Source of the DNA: Dehalococcoidia bacterium
Lineage (GTDB): Bacteria; Chloroflexota; Dehalococcoidia; DSTF01; WHTK01
Assembly: GCA_035574915.1 (NCBI GenBank)
Contig: DATLYJ010000148.1
Coordinates: 1 to 45,668 of the forward strand
Length of the DNA: 45,668 bases
Reading direction: 5' to 3'
The number at the start of each line of letters is the position of its first letter. The stretch's first letter is position 1. This document shows positions 33,050 to 42,658 of the stretch, piece after piece. The notes below the pieces were generated by a model. It worked only from the letters and a program-made list of their open reading frames with translations, searched no databases and was not told the DNA's origin. The translations under genes and the position numbers were made by a program.

Positions 33050-34024
33050 GTGCGCTACCGACTCGCGAGAGCTGAAGACCTCAACGCCTACGAAGAGATT
33101 CTCGAGCCGGGCTTTCGGGCAAGCCCGCATGTTCGGCATCGGCTCATCGACATCTGGCGGACGCTATTGTTGGAAGACAGAGCTCTATTTGTGACGTTTG
33201 AAGACGAATACGAGCCACGAACAATCGAGGCGGCGGCTATCACGTCCTTCGCCCAGGAGACATTTGTCCACGGCTACCTCAAGAACCCGCGACCGTATCT
33301 TGCAGCGGAAGTCTATGAGAAAATCCTTGGTGGGCGCTCACCGTTACTCACTCCCCAAGAGGTTCGAGCTGCCAACTCCGGACGCGGTCTAGAATTCATC
33401 GCGCTTCACTTCATGCTGCGGCATCCGGACCTTGATGACCCAAGGACGCAGGAGGTCCTTATGGCAGCGAACGCTGCCTTCTTCTTTTTTCACCACGGCT
33501 ACAGAATGAACAGCATTCTTCAGGAGGTCTACGGGCGCGACAAGGCAGATTATCTAGAGAACGCCGGCTTTCGCCCGCTGGATGATTTCGCCGACTACTT
33601 CGCCCTCCGGGCTGATGAACCTCCCGATCCTAAGGATCACCCCTACCTCCTCCGGCTGGGTAAGGAGGACATTGTCCCGGCCGCCGTTACGCCACTATCC
33701 TTTCTGTTTCACCCGCGGCCGACGCGAATCTACTTCTCGACTGCCGAGCGGAAGGTTCTGGAACGAGCGCTGCTAGGCCAATCGGACGAAGAACTTAGCG
33801 CGAGCCTTGGTGTATCGGTGGACACCATTAAGATGACGTGGCGCCGGGTCTACCAACGCGTGGACCGGGAAATGCCTCAACTGCTCGGCTCAGATGCCGC
33901 GCGCAAACAAAGCCCATCGCGCGGCAGCGAAAAGCGTCGCCGCCTCCTGGATTACTTGCGGAATCATCTGGAGGAGTTGCGTCCGGCAGTGAAGCCGAGC
34001 ACGCGCGAGGCGCAGCACACGTAA
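33050..34024 (+). CDS. Regulator-like protein with C-terminal helix-turn-helix, 324 aa
   Basis: The C-terminal region (about residues 225-275) is a LuxR/sigma-region-4-type helix-turn-helix: STAERKVLERALLGQSDEELSASLGVSVDTIKMTWRRVYQRV in three short pieces, with the usual acidic first helix and a recognition helix around VSVDTIKMTW. The first 220 residues are an unknown sensor domain. It opens YRLARAEDLNAYEEIL, reminiscent of GNAT acetyltransferases, has a helix with five consecutive aromatic residues plus two His (AAFFFFHHGYRM) and no membrane segment or receiver domain. The start is GTG with no strong ribosome site. It is the right-most gene of the tRNA-Gly island and has lower GC than core genes. 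It might regulate island genes; no evidence links it directly to the CBASS operator. Confidence 0.8.
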   Translation: MRYRLARAEDLNAYEEILEPGFRASPHVRHRLIDIWRTLLLEDRALFVTFEDEYEPRTIEAAAITSFAQETFVHGYLKNPRPYLAAEVYEKILGGRSPLLTPQEVRAANSGRGLEFIALHFMLRHPDLDDPRTQEVLMAANAAFFFFHHGYRMNSILQEVYGRDKADYLENAGFRPLDDFADYFALRADEPPDPKDHPYLLRLGKEDIVPAAVTPLSFLFHPRPTRIYFSTAERKVLERALLGQSDEELSASLGVSVDTIKMTWRRVYQRVDREMPQLLGSDAARKQSPSRGSEKRRRLLDYLRNHLEELRPAVKPSTREAQHT

Positions 34025-34360
34025 TCGACCTGGACGCAGGGCAACGCGCGAACACTGACTCTCAGACGGCTACTCGGCACCGAGAAGACGGTCGAAGGAA
34101 AGAGGCAGCCTATCGAGCGGACTAAACCAATGGGGAGCGAGCGCCCGAAGTGAGGGGCGCAACAGGTCCCGACCATGCCGAATCGATGCGGGAATCCGCA
34201 GACAACAACAGGGCACCTTGCATGAACCGATGAAGTCGGCCAGCGTTCGCGGCTACCTGCACCGGAAGCGCTAGACCAACTAACTCCTAGCCTGGGTCGC
34301 TGAATCAGACTTCCAAAATGTTATCAGGAAGCGCTTGCCGACAATCGTTAGGCGTTGCAG
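34025..34360. other. Island end between the regulator and tRNA-Gly, no gene seen
   Basis: The 336 bases contain only short frames with stops and no recognisable product. An integrase gene would be expected next to this attachment site; none remains. The sequence is mixed in composition with an A/T-richer patch at about 34280-34340. Confidence 0.45.
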
Positions 34361-34414
34361 TTTGAATCTGGAGCGGGGGACGGGACTCGAACCCGCGACA
34401 GCCTGCTTGGAAGG
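34361..34414. repeat. 54-bp direct repeat within tRNA-Gly (attachment site)
   Basis: This is the copy identical to 30772-30825. Here it is joined to the 5' half of the tRNA gene, so the tRNA stays functional. It defines the tRNA-side end of the integrated island. Confidence 0.9.
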
Positions 34415-34443
34415 CAGGAGCTCTACCACTGAGCTACCCCCGC
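34369..34443 (-). tRNA. tRNA-Gly (anticodon TCC)
   Basis: On the minus strand the acceptor GCGGGGG pairs with CCCCCGC, the D arm is GCTCAGTGGTAGAGC, the anticodon stem CCTGC/GCAGG holds the loop CTTCCAA (anticodon TCC, reads GGA), the T arm has GCGGG-TTCGAGT-CCCGT, and CCA is encoded after T. It lies 22 nt after the addA stop on the same strand and may share its transcript. Its 3' half is the island attachment site. Confidence 0.96.
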
Positions 34444-34465
34444 CCGGGGGATGCGTCACCTAACA

Positions 34466-37400
34466 CTATATCTCAAGCCGCAGCTGCTGGCCTGCGGCCG
34501 CGGGCTGGCCCTCCGCCGAGGCCGCCCTTACCCGCGGGGACAGACGCTCCCGCGCCATGCGCGCCAACTCCCCCGGCTCGCCCGGCGATGCTTCGACCCC
34601 CGGCGCCACGAAGGCGTAGGTCACGCGGCGCACCGGGCGGCCGGTCGCCGCCTCGAGGCCGAGCACGTAGAGCCCAGCCTGGAGCTGGTACTCTTTCAGG
34701 CGCGCCGGCACCGCCGCTTCCGGCACGTCATCCGTCTTCCAGTCGATCAGCTCCAGCCCCTCGTCCGTCTCCAGCACGAGGTCCACGAACCCCTCGATGG
34801 TCACGCCGTCGCGCAGGAGCGCGAAAGGCACCTCGCGCGAGGCGCGGCGGGCGGCGCGGGCGCGGGCCGCGGCGTGGGTCGCGAGGGCGGCCCGCAAGAG
34901 CGACTCGATGCGACCGCTCTCCTCCGGTACCGCCTCAGCCACCGCCTGGGCGCGGGCCAGCGCGCGGATCGTCTCGCCGTCCGCATCCCATGGTATGACC
35001 TGGAGGGCGGCGTGCACGGCGCGGCCCAGGCGGGTGCCGGCGCGGCCGCGGGCCCAGGGCTCGCCCTCGTCCTCGCGCTCCCCCTCGGCGCCCTCTTCGC
35101 CGGCCATCGCCTCCATGCGGCCAAGGGCCGTGGCGCTCGTCACCGCGGCCGTCTTCTCCTGGACAGACGCGACGAACGCCGCCCGTACGGTCTCGAACTG
35201 CACGTCGGCGACCGGCGGCTCGTCGACCACGAGGCCGCCGAAGGGCTCCGCGCCGGCGTCCGCTACCTCCTGGAGTGCTGGCATCTCGCCGGCCGCCTCC
35301 CGCGCGCCCGCCTCGATCAGGCGCTGCGCCAGCGGTGCGGTCGCGCGCTGGGGGTGGTACAGAAACAGGACCAGGTGGTCTCGGGCCCGGGTCGCCGCGA
35401 CGTAGAGGAGCCGGGCGCGCTCCGCCTCCTCATGCGCCTTCTCCTGCGCCTCGATGGCCTCCACCGGGCCGAGGTCGAAGCGAGCGCCACGCGTCCGCGA
35501 CCCGATGGTCACAGACACCTGCCCGGTGCTACGGTCCAGGCCGAGCGCCTCGTACCGGTACCCCGGGCCCACGCCCAGGCCGGCGATGAAAACGATCGGG
35601 AACTCCAGGCCCTTCGCGGCATGGATGGTCAGGACGCGCACCGCGTCCTCATCGTCGTCCAGGCCTGCGCCCTCGTGGTCCAGGATCGCCCTCCCGGCGC
35701 GGCGCTCGAGCCAGTCGACCAGGGCGCCGAGAGTCTGGGGGCCGTCGGCCTCGAAGGCTCGGGCCTGCTCGATCACGAAGCGCGCGCGCCGGTAAGCGTC
35801 CCGATTCCCGGCATCGAACATGCCGGCCTCCACCAGCCGGCGGCTGGCGACGAAGCGCTCGACCATGGCCGCGAGCCGGCCGGCGGCGCGCGATTGGTGG
35901 AACTGGCGCAGGTCCAGGAGCGCCTCCACGACTCGCCCTTGCGACGCTTCCAGCGCCGGCGAGAGGTAATTGAAGCTGCCGCCTCCGAGGCGGTGTCGCG
36001 CCAACTCGACGTCCGAGCAGGCGTAGGCCGGGCTGCGCAGCGCCGCGACCACCGCCACCTCGTCCGTCGGGTCGTCGATCGCCGTCAGGCAGTTGATGAG
36101 GTCACGCACCTCCTGCGTGGCGTAGACCAGGCTCCCGCCCTCCACCCGGTATGGGATCCCCGCGGACGACAGCGCTCGCTCCAGCGGCTGCAATATGGCC
36201 CGCGATGGGATGAGGATGGCGATGTCGCGGTATGCCGCGGGCCGTGCCCGCCCATCGACCCGGTCCCAGACCTGCCAGCCCTGCTCGAGGGCGGCCCGGC
36301 ACCAGGCGGCCACCTGCCCCGCCTCGTGCCGGCGCGCGTCGCGGGCGTTCATCTCCACCGGTCCGCCGCTCCAGCCCACGCCAGGGCCCGCCAGATCGTC
36401 TTCGCGTAGCCACTCGACGCCGCGGTATGGCGGCTGCACGCCCGGGCTGTCCCCGCTGCCGATCAGGCGCTCGAAGACCTGGTTCACGAACCCGAGCACG
36501 GCCTTGCGCGACCGCCTGTTCAGCGCCAGCTGCGGCAGCCCGCCGCCTCCCTCTTCCACCTCGCGGCGTGTGGCCGCGTAAACGGCCATGTCGGCGCGCC
36601 GGAAACGGTAGATCGACTGCTTGGGGTCGCCCACGAGGAACAGGCGGCCCGGCTCGACGCGCCCGCTCACCGGGTCACGCGCGAACAACAGCGCGATCTC
36701 CACTTGCAGCGGGTCGGTGTCCTGGAACTCATCGATGAGGAGGGCGCGGTAGCGACGGCGCAGGCGCAGGCGGGCGTCCTCGTTATCACGCAGGACATCG
36801 CGCAGGCGCAGGATGAGGTCGTCGAACATCAGCTGGCCGTCCTGCAGCCGCGCGCGCGATTCGCCGGCGACAAAGCGCAGCAAGACCGGCAGCAGCCGCG
36901 CGAGCGCCTCGCCCCGGCGGGCTGCGAGCGCCGCGTCCAGCTCTTCCGAGACCGAACGCAGCGCCTGCCGCGCCAGCTCGACAGGGACGGCCGCCGCCCA
37001 GTTCCGGCTCGTGCCGGCGCTGCCGTTGCCCCTGAGCATGGGCGCCACGTCAGCGAGCAAGGCGTCGAACTCCTCCGCGGGCGCGCCGATCAGGTCGTCA
37101 AGCGCCGCCAGCGCGCGCTCGATGGCGCTGCGCAGCCGGTCTTCGGCCGGCACGCGTTCGAAACCCAGGCCTGCCAGCCTCTCACGCATCGCCCGCAGGT
37201 CAATGCCGGGGTCCGGAGGCGCGGCCGGCGGCGAGACCTCGAGCATCTCGGCGATCGCCCCCTGACGCCACAGCTCCGTCGCCAGCCGCTCGATGTCCCG
37301 GGTCGTGAGGCCCAGCGCCAGGGCGCGGCCAAAGGCCGCGCGGCAGTCGGGCTCGGAGCCAGCCTCCTCGAGAAACGAACGCCACCGCTCCTGGAAGCGA

Positions 37401-37816
37401 CGCTCCGCGGCCAGTTCGTCCTGGACGCCGAAGCTGGGGTCGATGCCCTGTTCCGCCGCGAAGGTGCGCAGGACCTGGAGCGCAAAGGCGTGGATCGTCG
37501 ATATCTGGGCCCGGTCCAGGCCTTCGAGGGCCGCTACGAGCAGTTCCGCGTTGCCCTCACCGGCACGCAGACGACGTTCGAGCTCGGCGCGCACGCGGTC
37601 CCGCATCTCGGCCGCTGCTTTCTCCGTAAAGGTGATGGCAACAAGCTCTTCGACCCGCCGCCCGGCCAGGACCAGCGCCACGTAGCGTTCGACTAGTACT
37701 CGCGTCTTGCCCGTGCCGGCCCCGGCCTCGACGAAGAGAGTCTCGTCCAGCTGTTGCACGATGCGCTGGCGCGTCTCCTCGTCCTGCCGGAGGTGGAAGT
37801 CCCGGTCGCCGCTCAC
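34466..37816 (-). CDS. addA: AddA-like UvrD-family helicase/exonuclease subunit, 1116 aa
   Basis: AddA is the helicase-nuclease of the RecBCD-like AddAB complex, which resects double-strand breaks for recombination. The superfamily 1 helicase motifs are present: Walker A VEAGAGTGKTRVL (about residue 30), the Ia-type ITFTEKAAAEMRDRV, Walker B LLIDEFQDTDPLQ (about 355), motif III LVGDPKQSIYRFRRAD, motif V VLTIHAAKGLEFPIV and motif VI LLYVAATRARDHLVL. A C-terminal RecB-type nuclease domain shows the metal ligands in GFVDLVLE and LIDWKTDD. The start is GTG, overlapping the addB stop (GTGA), so the two subunits are translated together. The size is typical. It may also degrade incoming phage DNA, but its flank to the island is probably just due to the tRNA between them. 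Confidence 0.94.
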   Translation of the reverse strand: MSGDRDFHLRQDEETRQRIVQQLDETLFVEAGAGTGKTRVLVERYVALVLAGRRVEELVAITFTEKAAAEMRDRVRAELERRLRAGEGNAELLVAALEGLDRAQISTIHAFALQVLRTFAAEQGIDPSFGVQDELAAERRFQERWRSFLEEAGSEPDCRAAFGRALALGLTTRDIERLATELWRQGAIAEMLEVSPPAAPPDPGIDLRAMRERLAGLGFERVPAEDRLRSAIERALAALDDLIGAPAEEFDALLADVAPMLRGNGSAGTSRNWAAAVPVELARQALRSVSEELDAALAARRGEALARLLPVLLRFVAGESRARLQDGQLMFDDLILRLRDVLRDNEDARLRLRRRYRALLIDEFQDTDPLQVEIALLFARDPVSGRVEPGRLFLVGDPKQSIYRFRRADMAVYAATRREVEEGGGGLPQLALNRRSRKAVLGFVNQVFERLIGSGDSPGVQPPYRGVEWLREDDLAGPGVGWSGGPVEMNARDARRHEAGQVAAWCRAALEQGWQVWDRVDGRARPAAYRDIAILIPSRAILQPLERALSSAGIPYRVEGGSLVYATQEVRDLINCLTAIDDPTDEVAVVAALRSPAYACSDVELARHRLGGGSFNYLSPALEASQGRVVEALLDLRQFHQSRAAGRLAAMVERFVASRRLVEAGMFDAGNRDAYRRARFVIEQARAFEADGPQTLGALVDWLERRAGRAILDHEGAGLDDDEDAVRVLTIHAAKGLEFPIVFIAGLGVGPGYRYEALGLDRSTGQVSVTIGSRTRGARFDLGPVEAIEAQEKAHEEAERARLLYVAATRARDHLVLFLYHPQRATAPLAQRLIEAGAREAAGEMPALQEVADAGAEPFGGLVVDEPPVADVQFETVRAAFVASVQEKTAAVTSATALGRMEAMAGEEGAEGEREDEGEPWARGRAGTRLGRAVHAALQVIPWDADGETIRALARAQAVAEAVPEESGRIESLLRAALATHAAARARAARRASREVPFALLRDGVTIEGFVDLVLETDEGLELIDWKTDDVPEAAVPARLKEYQLQAGLYVLGLEAATGRPVRRVTYAFVAPGVEASPGEPGELARMARERLSPRVRAASAEGQPAAAGQQLRLEI

Positions 37817-40815
37817 GGCCCAGCCTCATCGCGAGCAACTCGCGCTACGCGCCGCCAGGGGTCCAGCGCCGCATCCCCAGCCTTCGCCTGAAACTCGTAC
37901 ACTCGCCGGCGCGAGCAGATGCGGTCGAAGTCGCAGAAGCGGCAATTGCTGAAGCCCGCGCGCTGGGACGCGCCGACGCGGAAGTCCTCCTCGTCGCCGG
38001 GCACCGCGGGGAAGGCGCCCGCGCGCACCCCGTCCAGGATTGCCCCCAGGGTGCGCTCGAACCGCTGCCGGTTCGCCTCCGAGTCCAGGTAGTGCACCCG
38101 CTTGAATTCGCCGCGTCTGCTCACGAACCAGTACAGGGCCCGCACCTCCTCCGCCGACCCCGCCGCCAAGGCGTAGACCGGCAACTGCAGCTTGGTGCCT
38201 CCGGCGAACGGGTCTGCGTCCGACAGCTTCTCGAACTCGGACGCCGACCCCGTCTTGTAGTCGATGACCCAAGCGCGCCGGCCGTCCGGTGTCATGTCCA
38301 GGCGGTCGACGATGCCCGAAAGTAACGCCTCGCCGGCGCGGGTCGGCTGCAGGCGCTGCTCGAAGGCGGCCGGGACCGCTCCCGTCTCGGCGCGGAACTC
38401 GTTGTCGTGTTCCAGGAAGGCGGCGAGGTCCGCGCGCAGCGAGCCGCGCTCGAAGTCGGCATAGACATCGAGGCCGGCGCGGCCCAGGCCCCGCAGGCGC
38501 TCGTACTCCTCGTCGAAGACCGCGAGCAGAGCATCCAGGTCGGACCGCGTCCACCTTTCGTAAGGCCGCGGCCGGCCGCGCTCCTGCTCACGCCGGAAGA
38601 AGCGCTCGAGCGCCCGGTGCACCAAGAGCCCGCGCTCGGCCGCGCCCATGGTCTCGCCCTCTTCTGGCTCCTCCACGCCCTTCAGGCGGAGCACGGAGGC
38701 AAGGAAGTACCGGAAGCCGCAGGCTCCGTAATACTCGAGAATGGTGGGAGAGAGCGTCACGCTCAGCGCGGGCCCGACCAGGCCGCTGAGGCCAGCAAGG
38801 TTGCCGTCGAACTCCGTGAAGCTGCTGCCGCGCCGCGACCGCAGCAGCATTACTGGCCGCTCCAGCTCGCCCGCGGGTGGCAACGCGCCAGCGCGGCGGG
38901 CAATCACCGCCTCGCGCAGGCGCACCTCCCAGCGGTTCACCGGCGGGCCGACCATCGCCGCGGCGAGAGGTGAGGCTGGCCGCACCAGCCAGTCCCTTGG
39001 CCCGGCGCGCCGCAGTCCCCCCGCGGAAACGATCCCTGCATCCCGCTCTCGCGCCGCCTCGACCATCGGCGACGAGGGATAGTAATCGCGGGTGCCATCA
39101 GCGGCCTGCAGGGGACAACTCCACGTCAACGTACCGCCGGAGGCGGCGGACCGAAGTCGCGCCGCTGCCTCGCGCGCCAGTGCCAGCCGGCGCGAGAGGT
39201 CATCGGCGAAGGGGTGCGTCTGCCTCAAGCGCGCCCAGGTCTCGTCCTGGACCAGCGGTTCCGTTTCGGCGGCCGCGGGGAAGGCGCCTTCGAATGCGCC
39301 ACATATGAACACGAAGGAAAAGCTCAGCCCGGCGGCCAGCCGATAGTCCGTGATGAGGACACCCTGCCCGAAGCGGCCTCGACGAATGCTCGCCGCCGCG
39401 AGGTTCGCCTCCAGTGCCTGGGAGAACGACGCCAGGTCGAACTCGCCGCCCAGGGCGTCGATGGTGCCGAGCTGGCGGACCTCCTCCTGCAACTCCGCGA
39501 AGCCTTCTGCATCGGGCGCCAGGTAGTCTTGGAGGACCGCCAGGAATGCCGGTATGAAGTCGCGCGCCGGCTGGCGGCGGCGCAGCGGCTCCAGTCGAGC
39601 GCCCAACGCCGCCACCACCTCGCCCAGGTTCAGCGCGCCCTCGATGTCCGCCTCTGCCAGGCGCCGTCGTCCTTCGCTTACGTCGGCTTCCGGGGCCAGC
39701 GCGTCCTCACACTCGCGCCGGAAGAGAAGCAGCGACTCCTGCCAGTGCTCGAGGCCGCGCCCGGCCCCCGCCTCCCTGGCGATTCGCCGCCACTGGCTGA
39801 CGCGCGGCGCTGCCTGGCCGCCAGCGGACGGGAGAGAGCCCCTGAGGGGCGCCAGGCTCAGGAACTCGAAGACTGCTTCGCGCCGATAGTCCGCAATCGG
39901 CAGCCGCGCCAGTGCGAGGACGGCCCGGCCCGCAGCTGTCTCGTCCAGCGGCATCCCCGGCATGCTCGCCGTCGGGATGCCGGCAGCCTCAAAAGTCTGC
40001 TGCAGCAACGCGCGATAGGCCCTGTCTCCGCCGTAAAACACGGCGACCTGGTCCAGGCGCGCGCCGCCTTCCAGTGCTTTCAGCACTTCGCGCGCGACCA
40101 GCGAGGCCTCCGTTGTTGCGTCGGGGGCCAGTATGAAGCGCTGCTCTGCCCTGCCGGCAGGTTCGGCGACCTCCTCGTACGCCGGGGCGACGCCGCGCAC
40201 TGCGTCGAGGAAGTCAGCCTCGGCGGCGGACCTGCGTGCCGGAGGCAGGACGTACACCCGGCCCAGCTCTGGCAGGACCCGCTCGGGCGCGGCGCGCAGA
40301 CGGGCCGCAGCGGCCTCCAGCAAGTCCTCGGCGTCGTAGAAAGCGGCCGTCATCTCGCGGAAGCGACCGTAGAGGCGCGCCACTTCGTCCAGCCGGCCGC
40401 CTTCGGATACATAGGGGATGTCCGCAGCCGTCTTGAAACCGGCGCGCCTCAGGCGGAGGAAGGTGTGCCGCAAAGCCCGCGCGTATCCCGGCAACTCCGC
40501 CACCGCGGACAGCGCTCCCTTGGACTCGCGGGCCACCAGGGCAGCCGCGTAATCGCCGATCGGCCGCGCCAGCGGCCTGATGCCGGCGCGCGCCAGGTCG
40601 GCCGCGGCAATCAGCTCCGCAACGCGGGAGACCACCTCGAAACGCACGCCTGCATAGGGGCCGTGCGCCGCCAGCCGCCGGCGTAGCTGAAGCGCCGCCA
40701 GCCTTGACGGGACGATAACCGTCACTGGCGCAAGCGGGTCACTCCGCCTGGCCCGGGCGATGGCCTCCAGGAGCGAATCGAAAGGTGCAGCCGAGGTCGA
40801 GGCGCTCGTAACCAT
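37813..40815 (-). CDS. addB: AddB-like PD-(D/E)XK nuclease subunit, 1000 aa
   Basis: This is the second subunit of AddAB. The C-terminal third has the RecB-family nuclease motifs ([25 protein letters not shown] with the D-x-K pair). It also has an Fe-S cluster cage: one Cys in [10 protein letters not shown] and three in [11 protein letters not shown], the pattern that pins the nuclease domain in AddB. The N-terminal two thirds are helicase-like ([38 protein letters not shown]) but lack an evident Walker A, so ATP binding there may be lost. The chosen ATG 40815 has a hairpin instead of a ribosome site directly before it; an in-frame ATG at 40860 is an alternative. It is divergent from the aldo/keto reductase gene. 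Confidence 0.9.
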   Translation of the reverse strand: MVTSASTSAAPFDSLLEAIARARRSDPLAPVTVIVPSRLAALQLRRRLAAHGPYAGVRFEVVSRVAELIAAADLARAGIRPLARPIGDYAAALVARESKGALSAVAELPGYARALRHTFLRLRRAGFKTAADIPYVSEGGRLDEVARLYGRFREMTAAFYDAEDLLEAAAARLRAAPERVLPELGRVYVLPPARRSAAEADFLDAVRGVAPAYEEVAEPAGRAEQRFILAPDATTEASLVAREVLKALEGGARLDQVAVFYGGDRAYRALLQQTFEAAGIPTASMPGMPLDETAAGRAVLALARLPIADYRREAVFEFLSLAPLRGSLPSAGGQAAPRVSQWRRIAREAGAGRGLEHWQESLLLFRRECEDALAPEADVSEGRRRLAEADIEGALNLGEVVAALGARLEPLRRRQPARDFIPAFLAVLQDYLAPDAEGFAELQEEVRQLGTIDALGGEFDLASFSQALEANLAAASIRRGRFGQGVLITDYRLAAGLSFSFVFICGAFEGAFPAAAETEPLVQDETWARLRQTHPFADDLSRRLALAREAAARLRSAASGGTLTWSCPLQAADGTRDYYPSSPMVEAARERDAGIVSAGGLRRAGPRDWLVRPASPLAAAMVGPPVNRWEVRLREAVIARRAGALPPAGELERPVMLLRSRRGSSFTEFDGNLAGLSGLVGPALSVTLSPTILEYYGACGFRYFLASVLRLKGVEEPEEGETMGAAERGLLVHRALERFFRREQERGRPRPYERWTRSDLDALLAVFDEEYERLRGLGRAGLDVYADFERGSLRADLAAFLEHDNEFRAETGAVPAAFEQRLQPTRAGEALLSGIVDRLDMTPDGRRAWVIDYKTGSASEFEKLSDADPFAGGTKLQLPVYALAAGSAEEVRALYWFVSRRGEFKRVHYLDSEANRQRFERTLGAILDGVRAGAFPAVPGDEEDFRVGASQRAGFSNCRFCDFDRICSRRRVYEFQAKAGDAALDPWRRVARVARDEAGP

Positions 40816-40816
40816 A

Positions 40817-40858
40817 GCGAGGCGGCCGCAATCGCGCCGCCTCGCTGGATTATCCAGC
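40817..40858. promoter_or_regulatory. Hairpin and palindrome in the divergent addB/aldo-keto reductase region
   Basis: GCGAGGCGGC (40817-40826) and GCCGCCTCGC (40836-40845) form a perfect 10-bp stem with a 9-nt loop ending one base before the addB ATG. Partly overlapping it, GCTGGATTATCCAGC (40844-40858) is a perfect palindrome and contains a GATAAT box for the minus strand. The function is unknown; an operator or an RNA hairpin over the addB start are both possible. Confidence 0.45.
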
Positions 40859-40924
40859 ATTCCGCGCGGGTCCCCCACTGGCAATTGGTGCTATGCTGGC
40901 GCCGCCCGAACGCAGGAGGCGGAC

Positions 40925-41782
40925 ATGATCGAGACGGTCGAGTTCGGACGAACAGGGCATCTCAGCACGCGCGCGATTTTCGGGGCCGCCGCTCTCTCTC
41001 GCGTCGACCAGCGCACGGCAGACGAAACTCTCCCCGTCCTTCTCGATTACGGCGTCAACCACATCGACGTCGCTGCCAGCTACGGCGACGCCGAATTGCG
41101 GTTGGCGCCCTGGCTACGACGACATCGCGACCGCTTCTTCCTTGCCACCAAGACCGGCGAACGCACCTACCAGGCCGCGCTCGATCAGATACAGAGGTCT
41201 CTTCAGCGCCTGGAGGTCGATTATGTCGACCTCATCCAGCTCCATAACCTCACCGACCCGGCGCAGTGGGAGGTCGCGATGTCTCCGGGCGGCGCGCTCG
41301 ATGCAGCGCGGGAGGCCCGCGAACGCGGCTGGGCGCGCTTCATCGGCGTCACGGGCCACGGCGTCATCGCGCCCTCCATCCATCGCCGCAGCCTCGAGCA
41401 CTTCCCGTTCGACTCCGTCCTCCTGCCCTACAACTTCACGATGATGCAGAACCCGGACTACGCCCGGGATTTCGAGGACCTGTTCGCGCTTGGCGTAGAA
41501 CGCGGCGTGGCCATCCAGACCATCAAGGGAATCACGCTCGGTCCCTGGGGAGAACGCGAGCGCACGGCCAGCACCTGGTACGAGCCTCTGCGCGAACAAG
41601 GCGACATCGACCTCGCGGTGCACTGGGTGCTCGGGCGCCGCGGCGTGTTCCTGAACACGGCCGGCGACGTCACCCTTCTGCCCAGGGTCCTGGACGCCGC
41701 CTCGCGCTTCCGGGAACGTCCGGACGATGCCCGGATGCAGCGCCTTGTCGCTGAGCGCGGCATGAGCCCGCTTTTCGTATAG
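40925..41782 (+). CDS. Aldo/keto reductase, 285 aa
   Basis: This is an NAD(P)H-dependent TIM-barrel oxidoreductase. The catalytic tetrad is visible: Asp and Tyr in [13 protein letters not shown] (about residues 44-50), Lys in [10 protein letters not shown] (about 76) and His in DLIQLHNL (about 108). Later strands ([28 protein letters not shown]) fit the family, although the cofactor-phosphate loop near the C-terminus is short. The start ATG 40925 has CAGGAGG 6 nt upstream; the open frame before it overlaps addB in reverse and is nonsense. It is followed after 9 nt by an amidohydrolase gene, so the two form an operon and may act on related substrates. Confidence 0.92.
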   Translation: MIETVEFGRTGHLSTRAIFGAAALSRVDQRTADETLPVLLDYGVNHIDVAASYGDAELRLAPWLRRHRDRFFLATKTGERTYQAALDQIQRSLQRLEVDYVDLIQLHNLTDPAQWEVAMSPGGALDAAREARERGWARFIGVTGHGVIAPSIHRRSLEHFPFDSVLLPYNFTMMQNPDYARDFEDLFALGVERGVAIQTIKGITLGPWGERERTASTWYEPLREQGDIDLAVHWVLGRRGVFLNTAGDVTLLPRVLDAASRFRERPDDARMQRLVAERGMSPLFV

Positions 41783-41791
41783 GCGGCCTCG

Positions 41792-42658
41792 ATGCTGATC
41801 GCCGACGCGCAGGTGCACATATGGGGCGCTAACACGCCTGAGCGTCCCTGGCCGCCGGGGCGCGAGCACCTGGCCCAGAAGCCGTACCCGGTGACGAAGG
41901 ACATGATCCTTGCCGCCATGGACCAGGCAGGCGTGGACCGGGCGGTCCTCGTGCCACCGTCGTGGGAAGGCGACCGCAACGACCTCGCGCTCGAGGCGGC
42001 AAGGCTCCATCCCGACCGGTTCGCCGTCATGGGCCGGCTCGCCATCGACGACCCGACGAGCCGCGGGCTCGTCGCCGGCTGGCGTTCTCAACCCGGAATG
42101 CTCGGCGTGCGCCTCACATTCCACTTGCCCGAGCAGCGGCAGTGGCTCTCAGACGGGACCGCAGACTGGTTCTGGGCTGCAGCCGAGCAGGCCGCCTTGC
42201 CCGTCATGGTCTTCGTCCCCGGCTCCGTGCCGGCGATCGATGGCATCGCGGAGCGCCACCCCGGCCTTCGCCTGGTCATCGACCACCTTGCCATCGGCTC
42301 CGGCAAGGACGATGCCGCCTTTGCCCGCCTGCCGGAGGTCCTGCGCCTGGCGCGGCTGCCCAACGTAGCGGTCAAGGCCTCCGCCCTCCCCGTCTTCAGT
42401 AGCGAGCCCTACCCCTTCCCGGGCCTGCACCGCTACATCCGTGAGGTCTACGAAGCCTTCGGCCCGCAGCGGATGTTCTGGGGGACGGACTGGACGCGGC
42501 TCCCCTGTAGCTGGCGGGAGGCGGTCACACTGTTTACGGAAGAGCTGCCCTGGCTCACGGCCGAGGAAAAGGAGTGGATCATGGGGCGCGCCCTCTGCGA
42601 GTGGCTGGACTGGCCGCTGCCCGATTTGCCCTCACAGGTGAGCGCCCCCCAGCCCTGA
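41792..42658 (+). CDS. Amidohydrolase-family metal-dependent hydrolase (Amidohydro_2), 288 aa
   Basis: The protein is a TIM-barrel hydrolase or decarboxylase of the amidohydrolase-related family that includes lactonases such as LigI and 2-pyrone-4,6-dicarboxylate hydrolase. The first-strand motif is DAQVHIW, where the second metal His of H-x-H is replaced by Trp, as is common in this subgroup. Further landmarks are VMGRLAID, LVIDHLAIG with a conserved His (about residue 169) and MFWGTDWTR with the catalytic Asp (about 231). The replaced His suggests a metal-poor or single-metal site. Its tail overlaps the convergent HExxH gene by 27 nt. The substrate is unknown. Confidence 0.9.
   Translation: MLIADAQVHIWGANTPERPWPPGREHLAQKPYPVTKDMILAAMDQAGVDRAVLVPPSWEGDRNDLALEAARLHPDRFAVMGRLAIDDPTSRGLVAGWRSQPGMLGVRLTFHLPEQRQWLSDGTADWFWAAAEQAALPVMVFVPGSVPAIDGIAERHPGLRLVIDHLAIGSGKDDAAFARLPEVLRLARLPNVAVKASALPVFSSEPYPFPGLHRYIREVYEAFGPQRMFWGTDWTRLPCSWREAVTLFTEELPWLTAEEKEWIMGRALCEWLDWPLPDLPSQVSAPQP

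Larger units (their letters stand above)
30772..34414. mobile_element. Genomic island integrated at tRNA-Gly(TCC)
   Basis: Perfect 54-bp direct repeats bound a segment of about 3.6 kb whose tRNA-side end restores an intact tRNA-Gly and whose far end keeps only the 3' half, the classic attL/attR arrangement. The inside has lower GC by eye than the flanks and holds a surface protein, a decayed SGNH hydrolase and an HTH regulator. No intact integrase lies inside; a broken one is just outside the left repeat. Together with the CBASS operon to the left this suggests two elements inserted in tandem at the same tRNA, the left one having lost its outer repeat. The element type (ICE, IME or prophage remnant) is not resolvable. 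Confidence 0.7.

Noticed and set aside
34451-36409. 652-codon plus-strand open frame over the tRNA-Gly and addA region
   Set aside because: It runs antisense through addA and a tRNA gene; its Arg/Gly/Leu-rich product is an artefact of base composition.
39214-40686. 490-codon plus-strand open frame opposite addB
   Set aside because: It is antisense to the nuclease gene, with no motif and atypical residue use.
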